DNA of 64,000 nt from Balneolaceae bacterium (GCA_020832285.1 JAFIFB010000016.1:1-64000), one strand, 5' to 3'. Shown: positions 1 through 9,981, numbered from the stretch's first letter. The notes: generated by a model from the letters alone, not told the origin. Translations and numbers: made by a program.

Positions 1-225
1 ATCTCGTATTTTTTCGAAAAAATAGACGCATAAATGATAAGAAGTTTGCATATAACTGAATTTTTCCTTGCATTAAAATTATTTTTATTGAGTGTAAATC
101 ATTGGAGCACAATTGACTATTTTAGTCTGAGGAAGCCCTAAGTAAACCGGATCACCGATTTGAAAAGATAGTTGTGAAAAGGTTGGCCAACTCGAACTGA
201 TCACACCAAAAAATTAAAATGTCTG

Positions 226-702
226 ATGTATCAATCGCATAAAGTGTTTGCCATTTTTACAATCCTGCTTGTAATTATTACCGGATGTGAACGCGGAACA
301 GAACTCCCCGTGAATGACGAAGAGGATATCCGGTTCATCGAACAGATGAGTGCCGATCGGGCAGAAGCGTTCCGAAACGGTGATGCAGCCGGAATCGCAG
401 TTCATTTTACGGAGGATGGAATTCTGATGGCGCCCGGCTCACCGACCCAACAGGGAAGAGAAGCAGTTCAGGAGTACTACCAGTCGATTTTTAACGAGTT
501 TGAAACCAGCCTCGAAAGTTATTACGATGAGGTGGAGGTTTCCGGCAATATCGCCTTCGGCCGCGGATTTGCCGATGTGACCGCCATTTCGCGAGAAACC
601 GGCGATACACTTCGCTCCACATCCAAATATATCAACATTCTGCAGCGTCAGCCGGACGGCACCTGGCAAACCACTCACGACATCTGGAACGATAATGAAT
701 GA
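226..702 (+). CDS. SnoaL/DUF4440-like (NTF2 fold) putative lipoprotein
   Basis: ORF with lipoprotein-like N-terminus (FTILLVIITGCERG) and DUF4440-like body (DRAEAFRNGDAAGIAVHFTEDGILMAPGSP...GREAVQEYY). Confidence 0.75.
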   Translation: MYQSHKVFAIFTILLVIITGCERGTELPVNDEEDIRFIEQMSADRAEAFRNGDAAGIAVHFTEDGILMAPGSPTQQGREAVQEYYQSIFNEFETSLESYYDEVEVSGNIAFGRGFADVTAISRETGDTLRSTSKYINILQRQPDGTWQTTHDIWNDNE

Positions 703-843
703 TATTGATTCACTTAAGAAAGTTCGTAATTACAATCACTTACAATGGATCTTAAATTCAGGGTCACCGATTTGTAAATGCAGGTCTCCAAAATTATTTA
801 AATTCGCCTTTTAAGACATAAAATTAATGTAAACAGAGGCTTT

Positions 844-1389
844 TCATTCATCAATAATTTGTTCATACTCCTTTTCCATTTGGTTATGAACAGCCCAGAA
901 CCCTTCAGGAGGATTGCCTTCCAGCCGGTCGATGAGAATACCGAGGTGGGTGTGCCAGCCGGCGCCAACGCTGATGAGAACTGCTGGGTCATCGCCCAGG
1001 TGAACGTGGGTAAGTTTGAGCAGAACTTTGTTGTTCTCTTTTGGAATGAGTTCATATGTGACTTCTGAAATTTCACCAGTTTCCTCGCCCCAGGTGTAAC
1101 TCAGAAGGCGGGGCGGGTTCCAGCCGGTAACCCGGCCCTCAAAGTAGGTGCCGTCTTGCATGTGTTTGTACTTCTCGGGAACGGGTTCGTCGGTTTCGGA
1201 GAGGTCTTTATGTTTGAACTTAAATTCCACTTTACCACCCACACGCGGTTCCACGTCACCGGCAGAGAGCCATTTGGCTTTCAATTCTGATTTGGTGAGG
1301 TAGTCCCAGATTCGTTCGGCAGGCCCTGGCAAAAGCCGTTCAAACTGAACGGTTCCGGGTTCCGGGAAAATTCCGTGTTTTTTATTCAT
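844..1389 (-). CDS. SRPBCC/AHSA1 family protein
   Basis: Typical AHSA1 pattern: FERLLPGPAERIWDYLTKSELKAKWLSAGDVEPRVGGKVEFKF...PPRLLSYTW. Confidence 0.85.
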   Translation of the reverse strand: MNKKHGIFPEPGTVQFERLLPGPAERIWDYLTKSELKAKWLSAGDVEPRVGGKVEFKFKHKDLSETDEPVPEKYKHMQDGTYFEGRVTGWNPPRLLSYTWGEETGEISEVTYELIPKENNKVLLKLTHVHLGDDPAVLISVGAGWHTHLGILIDRLEGNPPEGFWAVHNQMEKEYEQIIDE

Positions 1390-1409
1390 AGTTTTGTTGT
1401 TTTTTTAAA

Positions 1410-1436
1410 CCTCCAAGGGCTTTGAACCCTTGGAGG
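1410..1436. repeat. perfect hairpin (10-bp stem), possible terminator or dispersed palindrome
   Basis: cctccaaggg-ctttgaa-cccttggagg read directly. Confidence 0.7.
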
Positions 1437-1544
1437 GTTGGCGTTATTATGCGAATCTGTTTTTCACGATCCGATGCTCCACTTATTTGTTTCTTGTTCC
1501 GCAACTCTACTTACTTCATACTTGTTCCGCTGCTCTGCTTTCTT

Positions 1545-1620
1545 GTTCCGCTGCTCTGCTGCGGAACATAGCATCGGAAGCTCTGCTTCCTGTCTGGTTT
1601 TTTTAGGAAGCAGAGCTTCC
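1545..1620. repeat. cluster of short palindromes
   Basis: gttccgctgctctgctgcggaac (1545-1567), ggaagctctgcttcc (1576-1590), ggaagcagagcttcc (1606-1620). Confidence 0.65.
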
Positions 1621-1675
1621 GGTGTGCGTAACGGAGCAGAGCACCCTTACGAGGATGGTTTGTTTTACTATTTTT

Positions 1676-2164
1676 TTAATTTGTCAACTCTCCATAATTC
1701 AACTGCCATGAGACGCCGAACCGGTCCTGAACCCAGGCGTACTTCTTTGAAAATCCGTAGTCTCCGATCGGCATCGCCGCTTCTCCTCCTTCCATCAGCT
1801 TTTCATACAACATATCCAGCTCTTCTTCCGAATCACACTGTACAAACAGCGAAATAGCAGGGGTGAATGTAAATTCGTGCCCAAAGCTGTCTATCGCCAT
1901 GTATTGTTGTCCGTTCAGTGTAAAGAGCGCGCGCTGCACAGTGCCTTCTGCATCCGGTCCACCCGGACCATCGGGGCCGGATTTTGTAATACTTACAATT
2001 TCGGAGTCGTCAAACAGGGATGTATAAAAGGTAATCGCATTTTCCGCATCACCTTCGAACATCAGGAATGTGGTTATTTTTGGATTCATGTCTTGTGCGT
2101 TTATGGGATTGATGGATATTGTTGTAATGAAAAAAATGGTTGTAATTAATGTGACGGTTTTCAT
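1676..2164 (-). CDS. VOC/PhnB-like protein with predicted signal peptide
   Basis: N-terminal hydrophobic leader MKTVTLITTIFFITTISINPINAQ, then PhnB-like core KITTFLMFEGDAENAITFYTSLF...WVQDRFGVSWQLNY. Confidence 0.8.
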   Translation of the reverse strand: MKTVTLITTIFFITTISINPINAQDMNPKITTFLMFEGDAENAITFYTSLFDDSEIVSITKSGPDGPGGPDAEGTVQRALFTLNGQQYMAIDSFGHEFTFTPAISLFVQCDSEEELDMLYEKLMEGGEAAMPIGDYGFSKKYAWVQDRFGVSWQLNYGELTN

Positions 2165-2244
2165 TGTATTAGTGAGTGGATTATGTCCTAAATTTCATGA
2201 CACTTAGCTCTTAAATACTTATACTATTTTCCGGCATCATGATA

Positions 2245-2733
2245 CTATTTTTGTTCGTTTGTCCAGGCATCAGACATCAGGTCGTACCCCTGCTGCCACC
2301 CTTTTTCACTTTCTGAGACTTCTCCCGCCGGAAGTGCTGTTAATTCTTCGGAGATACCAGGCCCGCTTTGAGTAAACGTCATCACACAGCCACCGTCGCC
2401 ATCTGCCGCGATAAAAATGGAAACCGTATCACTGTTCGGGGAGAACTGTGGCATGGAGATTGTGTATTTCAGCCGGATCGGGCGGACAATGTCAATGTAT
2501 TTGCCGGTCATCTCATATGTTACGTCTCCTTCTTTACGGGTGATGGTCCAGTTTCTGCCCACACGAAGGTCAATATCAAATATTGTATCCTCAGTCCACC
2601 ATACCCGCATCGCCTGAGGTTTCGTGAAGGCATCAAAAACAACTTCGGGGGCGACGTCGAATTTGCGGATTATTTTCAGTGAGAGTGGTTTGCTGGTTTT
2701 TTGTTGGTTGTTTGAAGCGTCCATTACATTCAT
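2245..2733 (-). CDS. SRPBCC/AHSA1 family protein
   Basis: IIRKFDVAPEVVFDAFTKPQAMRVWW...GWQQGYDLMSDAWTNEQK. Start taken at internal Met (MNVMDAS...), avoiding overlap with the neighbour. Confidence 0.85.
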   Translation of the reverse strand: MNVMDASNNQQKTSKPLSLKIIRKFDVAPEVVFDAFTKPQAMRVWWTEDTIFDIDLRVGRNWTITRKEGDVTYEMTGKYIDIVRPIRLKYTISMPQFSPNSDTVSIFIAADGDGGCVMTFTQSGPGISEELTALPAGEVSESEKGWQQGYDLMSDAWTNEQK

Positions 2734-2737
2734 TGTT

Positions 2738-3175
2738 TTATAATGATTTCGTGTATGCTGCGAATTGATGCAGGTAGTGCCGCCAGCCCTGCGTATGGGC
2801 ATCCATAAGTTTTTTTTGTCTGTGCGGGGGATGAGTGTCCCATCCCGAATGTATCAGGTGCAGCCGGGTGCTATTGTCTTCATCGATCAGTAAAAAGGTG
2901 ACGGTTGTATATCCGGGCCAATTTTTATCCCTCCAGGTCATACTCAGCACAAACGGGGGATTGAAGCTTGTAATCGTTCCTGAAGTAATTAACTGTTTCC
3001 CGCCGTCATTCCATTCTTCGTGAAAAGTGCCCAGTGATTTGGGTTCAATTTGTACGTGTTTGCCCCACCAGTGTGCGATGTACTGGTTTTGAGTGAGAAT
3101 ATTCCATGCCACTTTCGGTGAAACGGAAAGTACCACCTGAATTAGGATTGAATATTTATCGTGGTTGGGACTCAT
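2738..3175 (-). CDS. SRPBCC/AHSA1 family protein
   Basis: VVLSVSPKVAWNILTQNQYIAHWWGKHVQIEPKSLGTF...GWRHYLHQFAAY. Confidence 0.8.
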   Translation of the reverse strand: MSPNHDKYSILIQVVLSVSPKVAWNILTQNQYIAHWWGKHVQIEPKSLGTFHEEWNDGGKQLITSGTITSFNPPFVLSMTWRDKNWPGYTTVTFLLIDEDNSTRLHLIHSGWDTHPPHRQKKLMDAHTQGWRHYLHQFAAYTKSL

Positions 3176-3199
3176 TCCGAATGCGGTTTTTTTTTTAAT

Positions 3200-3679
3200 T
3201 TATTGCGGACTATGATCGGCAATCAGGTTCAGGTCGATTTTATATTCAAGCCAGGCTTTCATATTGGCTAAAACCAGGTTCCAGCCACCGTTCTGCCCGA
3301 GCATCAGGTTGATCTTTTTTTCAAGATTTTTGTCTTCAGCAGGCGGGGTGTTCAAAAACCCTTTTTCAAACACCTTTACAAAAGTGGCCGTGTCTGATTT
3401 GGGCTCAAAATGTATTTCAACGGTGGTGGTAAGGTCTTCGAGCCGCCAGTTCAGGGTGATTAGCTTATTTGGTTTCACCTCAAGAATGTTCACAGTGTCT
3501 TTCAAGCCGAACTGGCCCCATTCCCATTCGATGGATTTACCTGCTTCTACCCGGCCACTGCTTCGTGTGAACCAGAATTTTGATGTGATCTCCGGGTTTA
3601 CCATAGCCTCGAAAACTTCATTCACCGGTTTGCGGATCAGCATACCTGCTTTTACAATTACTGTTTTTTGTGAGTCCAT
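3200..3679 (-). CDS. SRPBCC/AHSA1 family protein
   Basis: VKAGMLIRKPVNEVFEAMVNPEITSKFWFTRSSGRVEAGKSIEWEWG. Start taken at MDSQKT; the longer ORF overlaps the upstream gene. Confidence 0.85.
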   Translation of the reverse strand: MDSQKTVIVKAGMLIRKPVNEVFEAMVNPEITSKFWFTRSSGRVEAGKSIEWEWGQFGLKDTVNILEVKPNKLITLNWRLEDLTTTVEIHFEPKSDTATFVKVFEKGFLNTPPAEDKNLEKKINLMLGQNGGWNLVLANMKAWLEYKIDLNLIADHSPQ

Positions 3680-3704
3680 TTGCTGTTTATTTGAGTTTGT
3701 GGTT

Positions 3705-4202
3705 TTATCCGGCATATATGGATTGAACTCCGGCATACCTTTTTGACCATTCTGGCAGGGATTTGCCGTTGAGGTGCGCTTCGAAGCGGTCGAGGAATGC
3801 GTGCCATCCCGGAGCATATCCTCTGGCGTCGGAAATCTTCAGGCCTCTGTTGATCACTCGAAGCATGGTTTCGTCTCCGTCGGATTCCAGCTCAAACCGG
3901 ACGATGCTTTTTCCGATCGTGGTCGCTTCTTCTTCATATTCAAACAGCCGGGGCGGATCCCATTCCGTGATGATACCGCTGCTTCTGCGCACTTCAGGCG
4001 GTGCAGGTGGGCCTTCGGGCATGGTTTCAATACGGCCACCCTTTTTCGCCTCGATAGATGTTTGCCCGAACCATTTGATCCGCTGTTCCGGTTCTGTAAT
4101 GGCCGCCCATACCTTTTCAGCGGGGTGGGGCAGGCGGCGTTCGAAGGTGATAGTAGCACGATTATTTACAGTAGTGATGATTCCGGTTTCCTTGTTCTTC
4201 AT
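3705..4202 (-). CDS. SRPBCC/AHSA1 family protein
   Basis: FERRLPHPAEKVWAAITEPEQRIKWFGQTSIEAKKGGRIET...GWHAFLDRFEAHLNG. Confidence 0.85.
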   Translation of the reverse strand: MKNKETGIITTVNNRATITFERRLPHPAEKVWAAITEPEQRIKWFGQTSIEAKKGGRIETMPEGPPAPPEVRRSSGIITEWDPPRLFEYEEEATTIGKSIVRFELESDGDETMLRVINRGLKISDARGYAPGWHAFLDRFEAHLNGKSLPEWSKRYAGVQSIYAG

Positions 4203-4271
4203 ATTTCATTTGTTTTAATCCGCCTTGTTCACAAGCAAATTTCTTGGTGAGAAATGCGGCTTAAGTTTAAA

Positions 4272-4583
4272 TTAGTTCTCCTCCTCTTCCAGCATGGCTT
4301 CCAGGGCATCCAATTTTTCATTCCAGAATTTACGGTAGCGGTTAGCCCACTCTGCAATTTCCCGGAGTTTTCGTGTATCGGCCCGGCAGAATCGTTTGCG
4401 CCCCTTTTTTTGGATCACCACCAATCCGCACTCATTCAGGATTTTAATATGTTTGGAAACAGCCGGACGGCTGATCTCGAACCGTTTGGCCACATCGTTC
4501 ACGGGCATGGTTTGGTGTGCGAGCAGGTCGATGATTTCGCGTCGGGTAGGGTCGGCAATGGCCTGATAGATATCCTGTGGCAT
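4272..4583 (-). CDS. ArsR-family winged-helix regulator (AHSA1-associated type)
   Basis: QAIADPTRREIIDLLAHQTMPVNDVAKRFEISRPAVSKHIKILNECGLVVIQKKGRKRFC. Confidence 0.9.
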   Translation of the reverse strand: MPQDIYQAIADPTRREIIDLLAHQTMPVNDVAKRFEISRPAVSKHIKILNECGLVVIQKKGRKRFCRADTRKLREIAEWANRYRKFWNEKLDALEAMLEEEEN

Positions 4584-4601
4584 GATGGAGCTTTATTTTA
4601 T

Positions 4602-4643
4602 GTAACTGATTGGTTACAAATATAAATGTAACTGTTTGGTTAC
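4602..4643. promoter_or_regulatory. two palindromic operator-like sites upstream of the ArsR gene
   Basis: GTAACtgattgGTTAC (4602-4617) and GTAACtgtttgGTTAC (4628-4643), same orientation, 26 bp apart, upstream of the start at 4583 (minus strand). Confidence 0.75.
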
Positions 4644-5153
4644 GCAAATAAATTTTTAAGTGCCTCTGCTTCTGGAGCCAATATCTCTTTAAAGTGAAGG
4701 AAACCTTTAATTTTGAGTTCTAAACATCATGTTTATTTCAATAATCAGCTACGATATCTCAAATTACCAGGGTGGGTCCCCATGGCAAATCTGTAGTAAT
4801 CAGAAATAAGTTTCACTTCAGTTCAAGGGTTAAATAATGAACTCTCGTACTTGTGCGGAATGAATAAATAATAGAATTCTTGAAAAATTTATCTGATAAT
4901 CGTGATAGTTAAGGACTTTTATTCTATTCACCAGGCAAAGTTTGGAGTTTGTTTGCAGGCAGTGTTTTTCAAAGATTTAAAAATGATAAAAGTGTTTGCA
5001 GGACTTCATGTTAAATTTTATAATTAGATTTCAAATATTCAGTGCTTTGCGTTGCAATGAGTTTGGGGTATAGTGAAGATTTTTCAAATTGTTGCAAAGC
5101 TGTACTTTTATTTAAAAAAAATGATTTAACGGGAATACAAAAAGAGTTGAAGG

Positions 5154-6131
5154 ATGAAAAAGCTATTTCGGTATCTCATCTATATTTTGGGTGTTTTGTT
5201 ACTGTTGGTTGTTTTGGCTTTAACGTATCTCACATTTTTTCTTCCGGATGTTGGACCTCCCCCCGAAATTCAGGTCGAGCTTACCGATGAAAAAATTGAC
5301 CATGGCAGACATCTTGCGCATCACGTAATGATGTGTATGGATTGCCATGCAGTACGAGATTTTAGTCAGTTCTCCGGCCCGCCAACTCCGGGGACATTAG
5401 GAGCCGGAGGTGAGGTGTTTGACCAAAGCATGGGATTGCCCGGCAGGTTTGTTTCGCCCAACATCACACCAGCCGCTTTGAATGACTGGACTGATGGGGA
5501 AATTTTCAGGGCAATTGTTTCGGGTCTGTCCAAAGATGGCTCAGCTCTTTTTCCAATCATGCCGTATCCACTTTATTCTCAGCTTGATGAGGTAGATATT
5601 CGTGCGGTGATTGCTTACCTGAGAAGTATCGAACCGATTGAAAATGATCTTGAACCATCAAAGCCTGATTTTCCTGTAAACTTTTTGATCAACACTATGC
5701 CGATGGAAGCAAATTTGCAGCCCCGGCCGCCATCGGATGATATTGTTGAATACGGAAGGTACCTCACAACTGCCTCTGCCTGTACCGATTGTCATACCCG
5801 GATGGAGAGGGGAGAATTTGTAGGTGAACCGTTTGCAGGAGGCAACGAATACAGGTTTCCCGATGGTTCGGTGGTGCGAGCTCCCAACCTTACACCTCAT
5901 GAATCCGGCATTGGTAATTTGACGAAAGATCAGTTTGTAGCCCGATTCAAAGCTTATTATGACACTACATATTCAGCAAGAGAGGTGGAGCCCGGCGAGT
6001 TTCAAACTGTTATGCCCTGGGTGATGTATGCAGGCATGGATGAAGAAGAACTTGAAGCAATCTTCACATACCTGCAAAGCTTGCCTGCTGTTGAAAATGA
6101 GGTTGAGATATTTTCACCTCCGGGTGATTAA
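5154..6131 (+). CDS. membrane-anchored di-haem cytochrome c protein
   Basis: Two CxxCH motifs (MDCH in MMCMDCHAV; CTDCH in SACTDCHTR), N-terminal TM helix. Confidence 0.88.
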   Translation: MKKLFRYLIYILGVLLLLVVLALTYLTFFLPDVGPPPEIQVELTDEKIDHGRHLAHHVMMCMDCHAVRDFSQFSGPPTPGTLGAGGEVFDQSMGLPGRFVSPNITPAALNDWTDGEIFRAIVSGLSKDGSALFPIMPYPLYSQLDEVDIRAVIAYLRSIEPIENDLEPSKPDFPVNFLINTMPMEANLQPRPPSDDIVEYGRYLTTASACTDCHTRMERGEFVGEPFAGGNEYRFPDGSVVRAPNLTPHESGIGNLTKDQFVARFKAYYDTTYSAREVEPGEFQTVMPWVMYAGMDEEELEAIFTYLQSLPAVENEVEIFSPPGD

Positions 6132-6259
6132 AAACGGGACCTATTGAATGCAACTCATGCCAGTGTACTGAGGTATATTTTCAGAAAGAAGAGGATTCTG
6201 ACACATAACGGCGTCTGAATTTTGATTAAACTGTGTTTCAAAACTGAGTCATAGCTTCT

Positions 6260-6490
6260 TTATCGGCCAAAAATCCGGGCCAAGAAAGTGAGAAGAAGGC
6301 TCAGCACAATACTGATAATAATCATGGTAGAAATGGGAAAATAGAATCGCACATTTTCCCGTTCCACGCGGATATCGCCGGGTAATTGTCCCAGCCATCC
6401 CAGTCGGTCGGCAAAAAGCCAGAGAACAACTCCGGCCATTACGATAATCAGACCAATGCCGATCAGCCATTTTCCAAGGTCTCCGGTCAT
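6260..6490 (-). CDS. DUF2905-like small membrane protein
   Basis: LGKWLIGIGLIIVMAGVVLWLFADRLGWLGQLPGDIRVERENVRFYFPISTMIIISIVLSLL. Confidence 0.85.
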   Translation of the reverse strand: MTGDLGKWLIGIGLIIVMAGVVLWLFADRLGWLGQLPGDIRVERENVRFYFPISTMIIISIVLSLLLTFLARIFGR

Positions 6491-6579
6491 AAATATTATG
6501 GGTCAGAAAGTGAAATAATTGTTGGTTTAATGTATTGGGCTAATCAGAGCTATACAGAAAGCCTGTAAAAATCTGGAGG

Positions 6580-7206
6580 TTATTCTTTAATGCGATACGC
6601 ACATCTGCGCTGTCCCTTAACAATATGTTCGGTGCGTTCTACCTCTACATCATCACCCAGGATTGCCCGGAAGGTGTTCAGCTCTGCGCGGCAAAATCCC
6701 TGGCAGGCTGTTGCAGCCACACATATTGGGCAGTGATTTTCTATAAACAGAAAGCCTTCATCAGCTTTTTCATATTCCGCCATGTAGCCCTCACGTGTGC
6801 GGATGTCAGCAAGTTTTGAAATTCTATTCTCAAGAGCGGCATTCATATCGATCTCTTGCCGGTAGCGAGCGAGCATTTTTTCCTCATGTCGGCTAATCAC
6901 TTTATCCACTGCTTGTTCTCCCAGGGTTTCCTGCATCAGGCCGAGAAGATTGGCAGTAAGGTTGGCATGTGTATCAGGGAAACGTGTGTTTCCTTCATCA
7001 GTGAGTGACCAGATCTGTTTAGGCCTACCGCGTCCTTTCGATACACTGCGTGACTGTACCAGCCCTTCTTTTTCCAGTTTCAGCAAGTGAAAGCGGGCAC
7101 CCTCGGTGGTTACATCCAGCTCACCGGCAATTTCTGCAACGGACTGTGGTCCTTTTTTTTTAAGGATCCAGAGCGCCTTTTCGTTATCCGGGAGGGTGGT
7201 TTTCAT
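6580..7206 (-). CDS. SufR-like winged-helix regulator with C-terminal cysteine cluster
   Basis: N-terminal HTH (GPQSVAEIAGELDVTTEGARFHLLKLEKEGLV) and C-terminal ENHCPICVAATACQGFCRAEL...C. Confidence 0.8.
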   Translation of the reverse strand: MKTTLPDNEKALWILKKKGPQSVAEIAGELDVTTEGARFHLLKLEKEGLVQSRSVSKGRGRPKQIWSLTDEGNTRFPDTHANLTANLLGLMQETLGEQAVDKVISRHEEKMLARYRQEIDMNAALENRISKLADIRTREGYMAEYEKADEGFLFIENHCPICVAATACQGFCRAELNTFRAILGDDVEVERTEHIVKGQRRCAYRIKE

Positions 7207-7299
7207 AATTATATGAAATAATTGCTTGGTTTATTTAATGAATTTAAGAATTCGGTAAACGAAACGAAATCTTTAAGCTGGGCAGGTGGATTAATAATT

Positions 7300-8793
7300 T
7301 TACATCGTGGCATTCAGTATTCTTCCGGTCAGCCATAGCTGTACCTGCTGATATTGGTAGGTGTGGTATGCCTGGTTTCTCTGGAGAATGTAATTGTCAA
7401 ATGGGTAATGGTCACTCGGTATTCGGGTTCGCCTGAACATGAAGTTGTAGCGCCTGTCTCTTGTTTCTGCAGAACCAAGCCAGTGCTGAGCATTCAGATA
7501 TCTCTGAATTCTAACGGGTGGGCCAAACAGAATATAGATCATTCCGCGATCGGTTTTCCAGCCTTCCTTAAAATTGGTAAACTGCCTATTGGCTTCTTCC
7601 ACGCGTTCATAATAACGGGAAATAACTTCTTTGGCCCTGTTCATACTGCCAACATTTTCCAGCCAGAAACGGTCTACAGCTTCTTTTAATTTATCGGGAT
7701 CTTCGATAGCCATCATTTTTTCGTACTCCCGTTCGTTCATAAGATAAACAAGGGGTTCGGCCAGTTCTCTTGGACTTTCAACGCGGGGAAAGTTTTCTCC
7801 TTTTACGCTGAAATCTCGTCCTCTCAGTATTTCTTCTTCCCCGTCAGCTCGTTCGGCTGCCACTTCAAACCGATAATTACCTCGCTCAGGTCTTTCGTAG
7901 TTAAACTCTATCATCACGATCCCGGTTTGATCAAGTATTCGCTGGGTTTGTTCCACATTTTCTTCGTCCCGGTAATCGATACCTCTGTAGGGCAGGCTTG
8001 AAACGGAATAGTCGGGCTGACTGGCCCATCTGGCTGTTGTTGTATCCGAATCAAAACGAATCAGCCGTGAACGCAAAAGAAGGGGTTCACCGGGGCGATT
8101 ATTAGCCACCTGTACAACAAATCGAAGACTATCGGTTTGGGTTGAGACATTATAAGTGGTGATCGGTTCGAACTCTTTTTCCGGCTTATCCGGTGATTTA
8201 GCGAATAGCTGGATCGAAGTCAGATCCACAATCTCTTCTCCGGGATCAGGAACAGTGGTATATACTTCCCGTATTGTTTCGCTGTCAGATGCCTTATCAG
8301 TAATGGAGAAGTAAACTACATATCGGCCCGGAGGTACTTCGATATCTTTTTCATAGCGTGTAACATTAGCGAAGATGAGAGGGCCGTAAACCTCATTTTC
8401 GATAGTTTTTGTTTCAGTATACGTCTCAATGTAACGCAGTCCCTCTCTGCCAACAATAGTGATAGCCATTTCAATATCTGCAGAAGTTTTACCGTCAAGG
8501 TGCCGGTAGATCAGACTTCTGTTTTCGATATCTGCGGTAACTGTGATTACTCCAACATCAGTTTCACTTAGAAAGCCCATCGCAGTGAGCCGTAATTCGG
8601 GGTGTCCGTCCTCATCTCTGTGATAGGAGTCGTTGTATTCCGTGCCTCTTTCAACTTCAAGAGGTTTGGTTCCTGAACAGGCAACAGTTACAGATATCAC
8701 CGCTGCGATCAAGAAAAATGTATATCTGCGCAAATTCAAAAAAAGAGGACACATGAACGACTTTTCAAAGGCCCGTAAAAGGGCGGTTAACAT
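7300..8793 (-). CDS. GWxTD domain-containing putative lipoprotein
   Basis: FKEGWKTDRGMIYILFGPP motif; lipobox-like AVISVTVACSG near the N-terminus. Confidence 0.85.
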   Translation of the reverse strand: MLTALLRAFEKSFMCPLFLNLRRYTFFLIAAVISVTVACSGTKPLEVERGTEYNDSYHRDEDGHPELRLTAMGFLSETDVGVITVTADIENRSLIYRHLDGKTSADIEMAITIVGREGLRYIETYTETKTIENEVYGPLIFANVTRYEKDIEVPPGRYVVYFSITDKASDSETIREVYTTVPDPGEEIVDLTSIQLFAKSPDKPEKEFEPITTYNVSTQTDSLRFVVQVANNRPGEPLLLRSRLIRFDSDTTTARWASQPDYSVSSLPYRGIDYRDEENVEQTQRILDQTGIVMIEFNYERPERGNYRFEVAAERADGEEEILRGRDFSVKGENFPRVESPRELAEPLVYLMNEREYEKMMAIEDPDKLKEAVDRFWLENVGSMNRAKEVISRYYERVEEANRQFTNFKEGWKTDRGMIYILFGPPVRIQRYLNAQHWLGSAETRDRRYNFMFRRTRIPSDHYPFDNYILQRNQAYHTYQYQQVQLWLTGRILNATM

Positions 8794-9169
8794 AAACCGG
8801 ATATCTCATTTGGTTCTGTGAAAGTATTGAAATCTTCTATATCCACAACGGAAAAAAACAGTGAAATGTTCTTTTGGATTAAGCCGATCAATAATTTTTT
8901 TCAGCGAGGTTGATTTGGGTGTGATATTCTGATGGATTCAAGGGCCTGACTTTGCTGAGCCACAAGAAAAACCGAAATTTTTTGTCTATCTCTTCAATAA
9001 AGAACATCAATGCCGATTTGCTAATAGTTGATAATATTTACTTTAAGATTGTTGTATTCAGGGAATATTTAAAAATAATAAACAAAGTGAATATTTTGTT
9101 TATTAATTCAGATTCTTACATTGTTCTTTCAACAAATCAACAAAACAGTAACAAAAAAATCACAAAGTC

Positions 9170-9787
9170 ATGTCACATCAACTTCCAAAACTTTCATTTT
9201 CGTATGATGCCCTGGAGCCAGTTATCGATGTAAGAACGATGGAGATTCATCACACCAAACATCACCAGGGTTATGTGGATAAATTCAATGCAGCTATTGA
9301 GGGGACGGAACTCGAAAACAAATCTCTCAAAGAGATATTTGCATCGGTTTCAAACCATTCCGAAGCAGTGCGCAACAACGGGGGCGGACATTATAACCAC
9401 AGCCTGTTTTGGGCAGTGATTGGTCCGAACACTGCAAGCGCCCTTAAAGAGGGAGGTGAATTGGCTTCCGCAATCGATAAAGCGTTTGGATCATTCGACG
9501 CATTCAAAGAGGCTTTTGCCAATGCTGCGGCAACACGGTTCGGTTCCGGCTGGGCCTGGCTGATTGTCAATGCTGATGGGGAGCTTGAGGTAACATCTAC
9601 CCCAAATCAGGACAATCCGCTCATGGATGTAGCTGATGTACAGGGAACGCCCATCCTCGGACTGGATGTGTGGGAGCACGCCTACTACCTGAACTACCAG
9701 AACCGAAGGCCGGATTACATCGGCGCTTTCTGGAATGTGGTGAATTGGGATGCGGTAGAGGAGAAGTATAAAAACGTTTTAAAATGA
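9170..9787 (+). CDS. sodA: superoxide dismutase (Fe/Mn type)
   Basis: [38 protein letters not shown]...GSGWAWL...[34 protein letters not shown]. Confidence 0.97.
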   Translation: MSHQLPKLSFSYDALEPVIDVRTMEIHHTKHHQGYVDKFNAAIEGTELENKSLKEIFASVSNHSEAVRNNGGGHYNHSLFWAVIGPNTASALKEGGELASAIDKAFGSFDAFKEAFANAAATRFGSGWAWLIVNADGELEVTSTPNQDNPLMDVADVQGTPILGLDVWEHAYYLNYQNRRPDYIGAFWNVVNWDAVEEKYKNVLK

Positions 9788-9791
9788 AGAA

Positions 9792-9943
9792 GTCTCCCCT
9801 ATCAAGGGGAGATTTAGAGGGGCAGTCCCCCTTAAAAAAGGGGAAGTGAGCGGAGCGAACAGGGGGATGTACACCCCTCCCGGCTTTGCCGTACTCCCCT
9901 TGTTAGGGTGATACCCCTCTTTGTCCCCCCTTGATAGGGGGGA
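9792..9943. repeat. long imperfect inverted repeat in intergenic region
   Basis: tctcccctatcaaggggagatttagagggg...taccccTCTTTGTCCCCCCTTGATAGGGGgga; the arms are near reverse complements. Confidence 0.75.
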
Positions 9944-9981
9944 ATATCCTTGTTGACAGAAAAATACAAATAGACATCATT

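Noticed and set aside
5042-5290. 82-aa ORF upstream of the cytochrome gene
   Set aside because: Mostly overlaps the cytochrome CDS in another frame; no coding signature.
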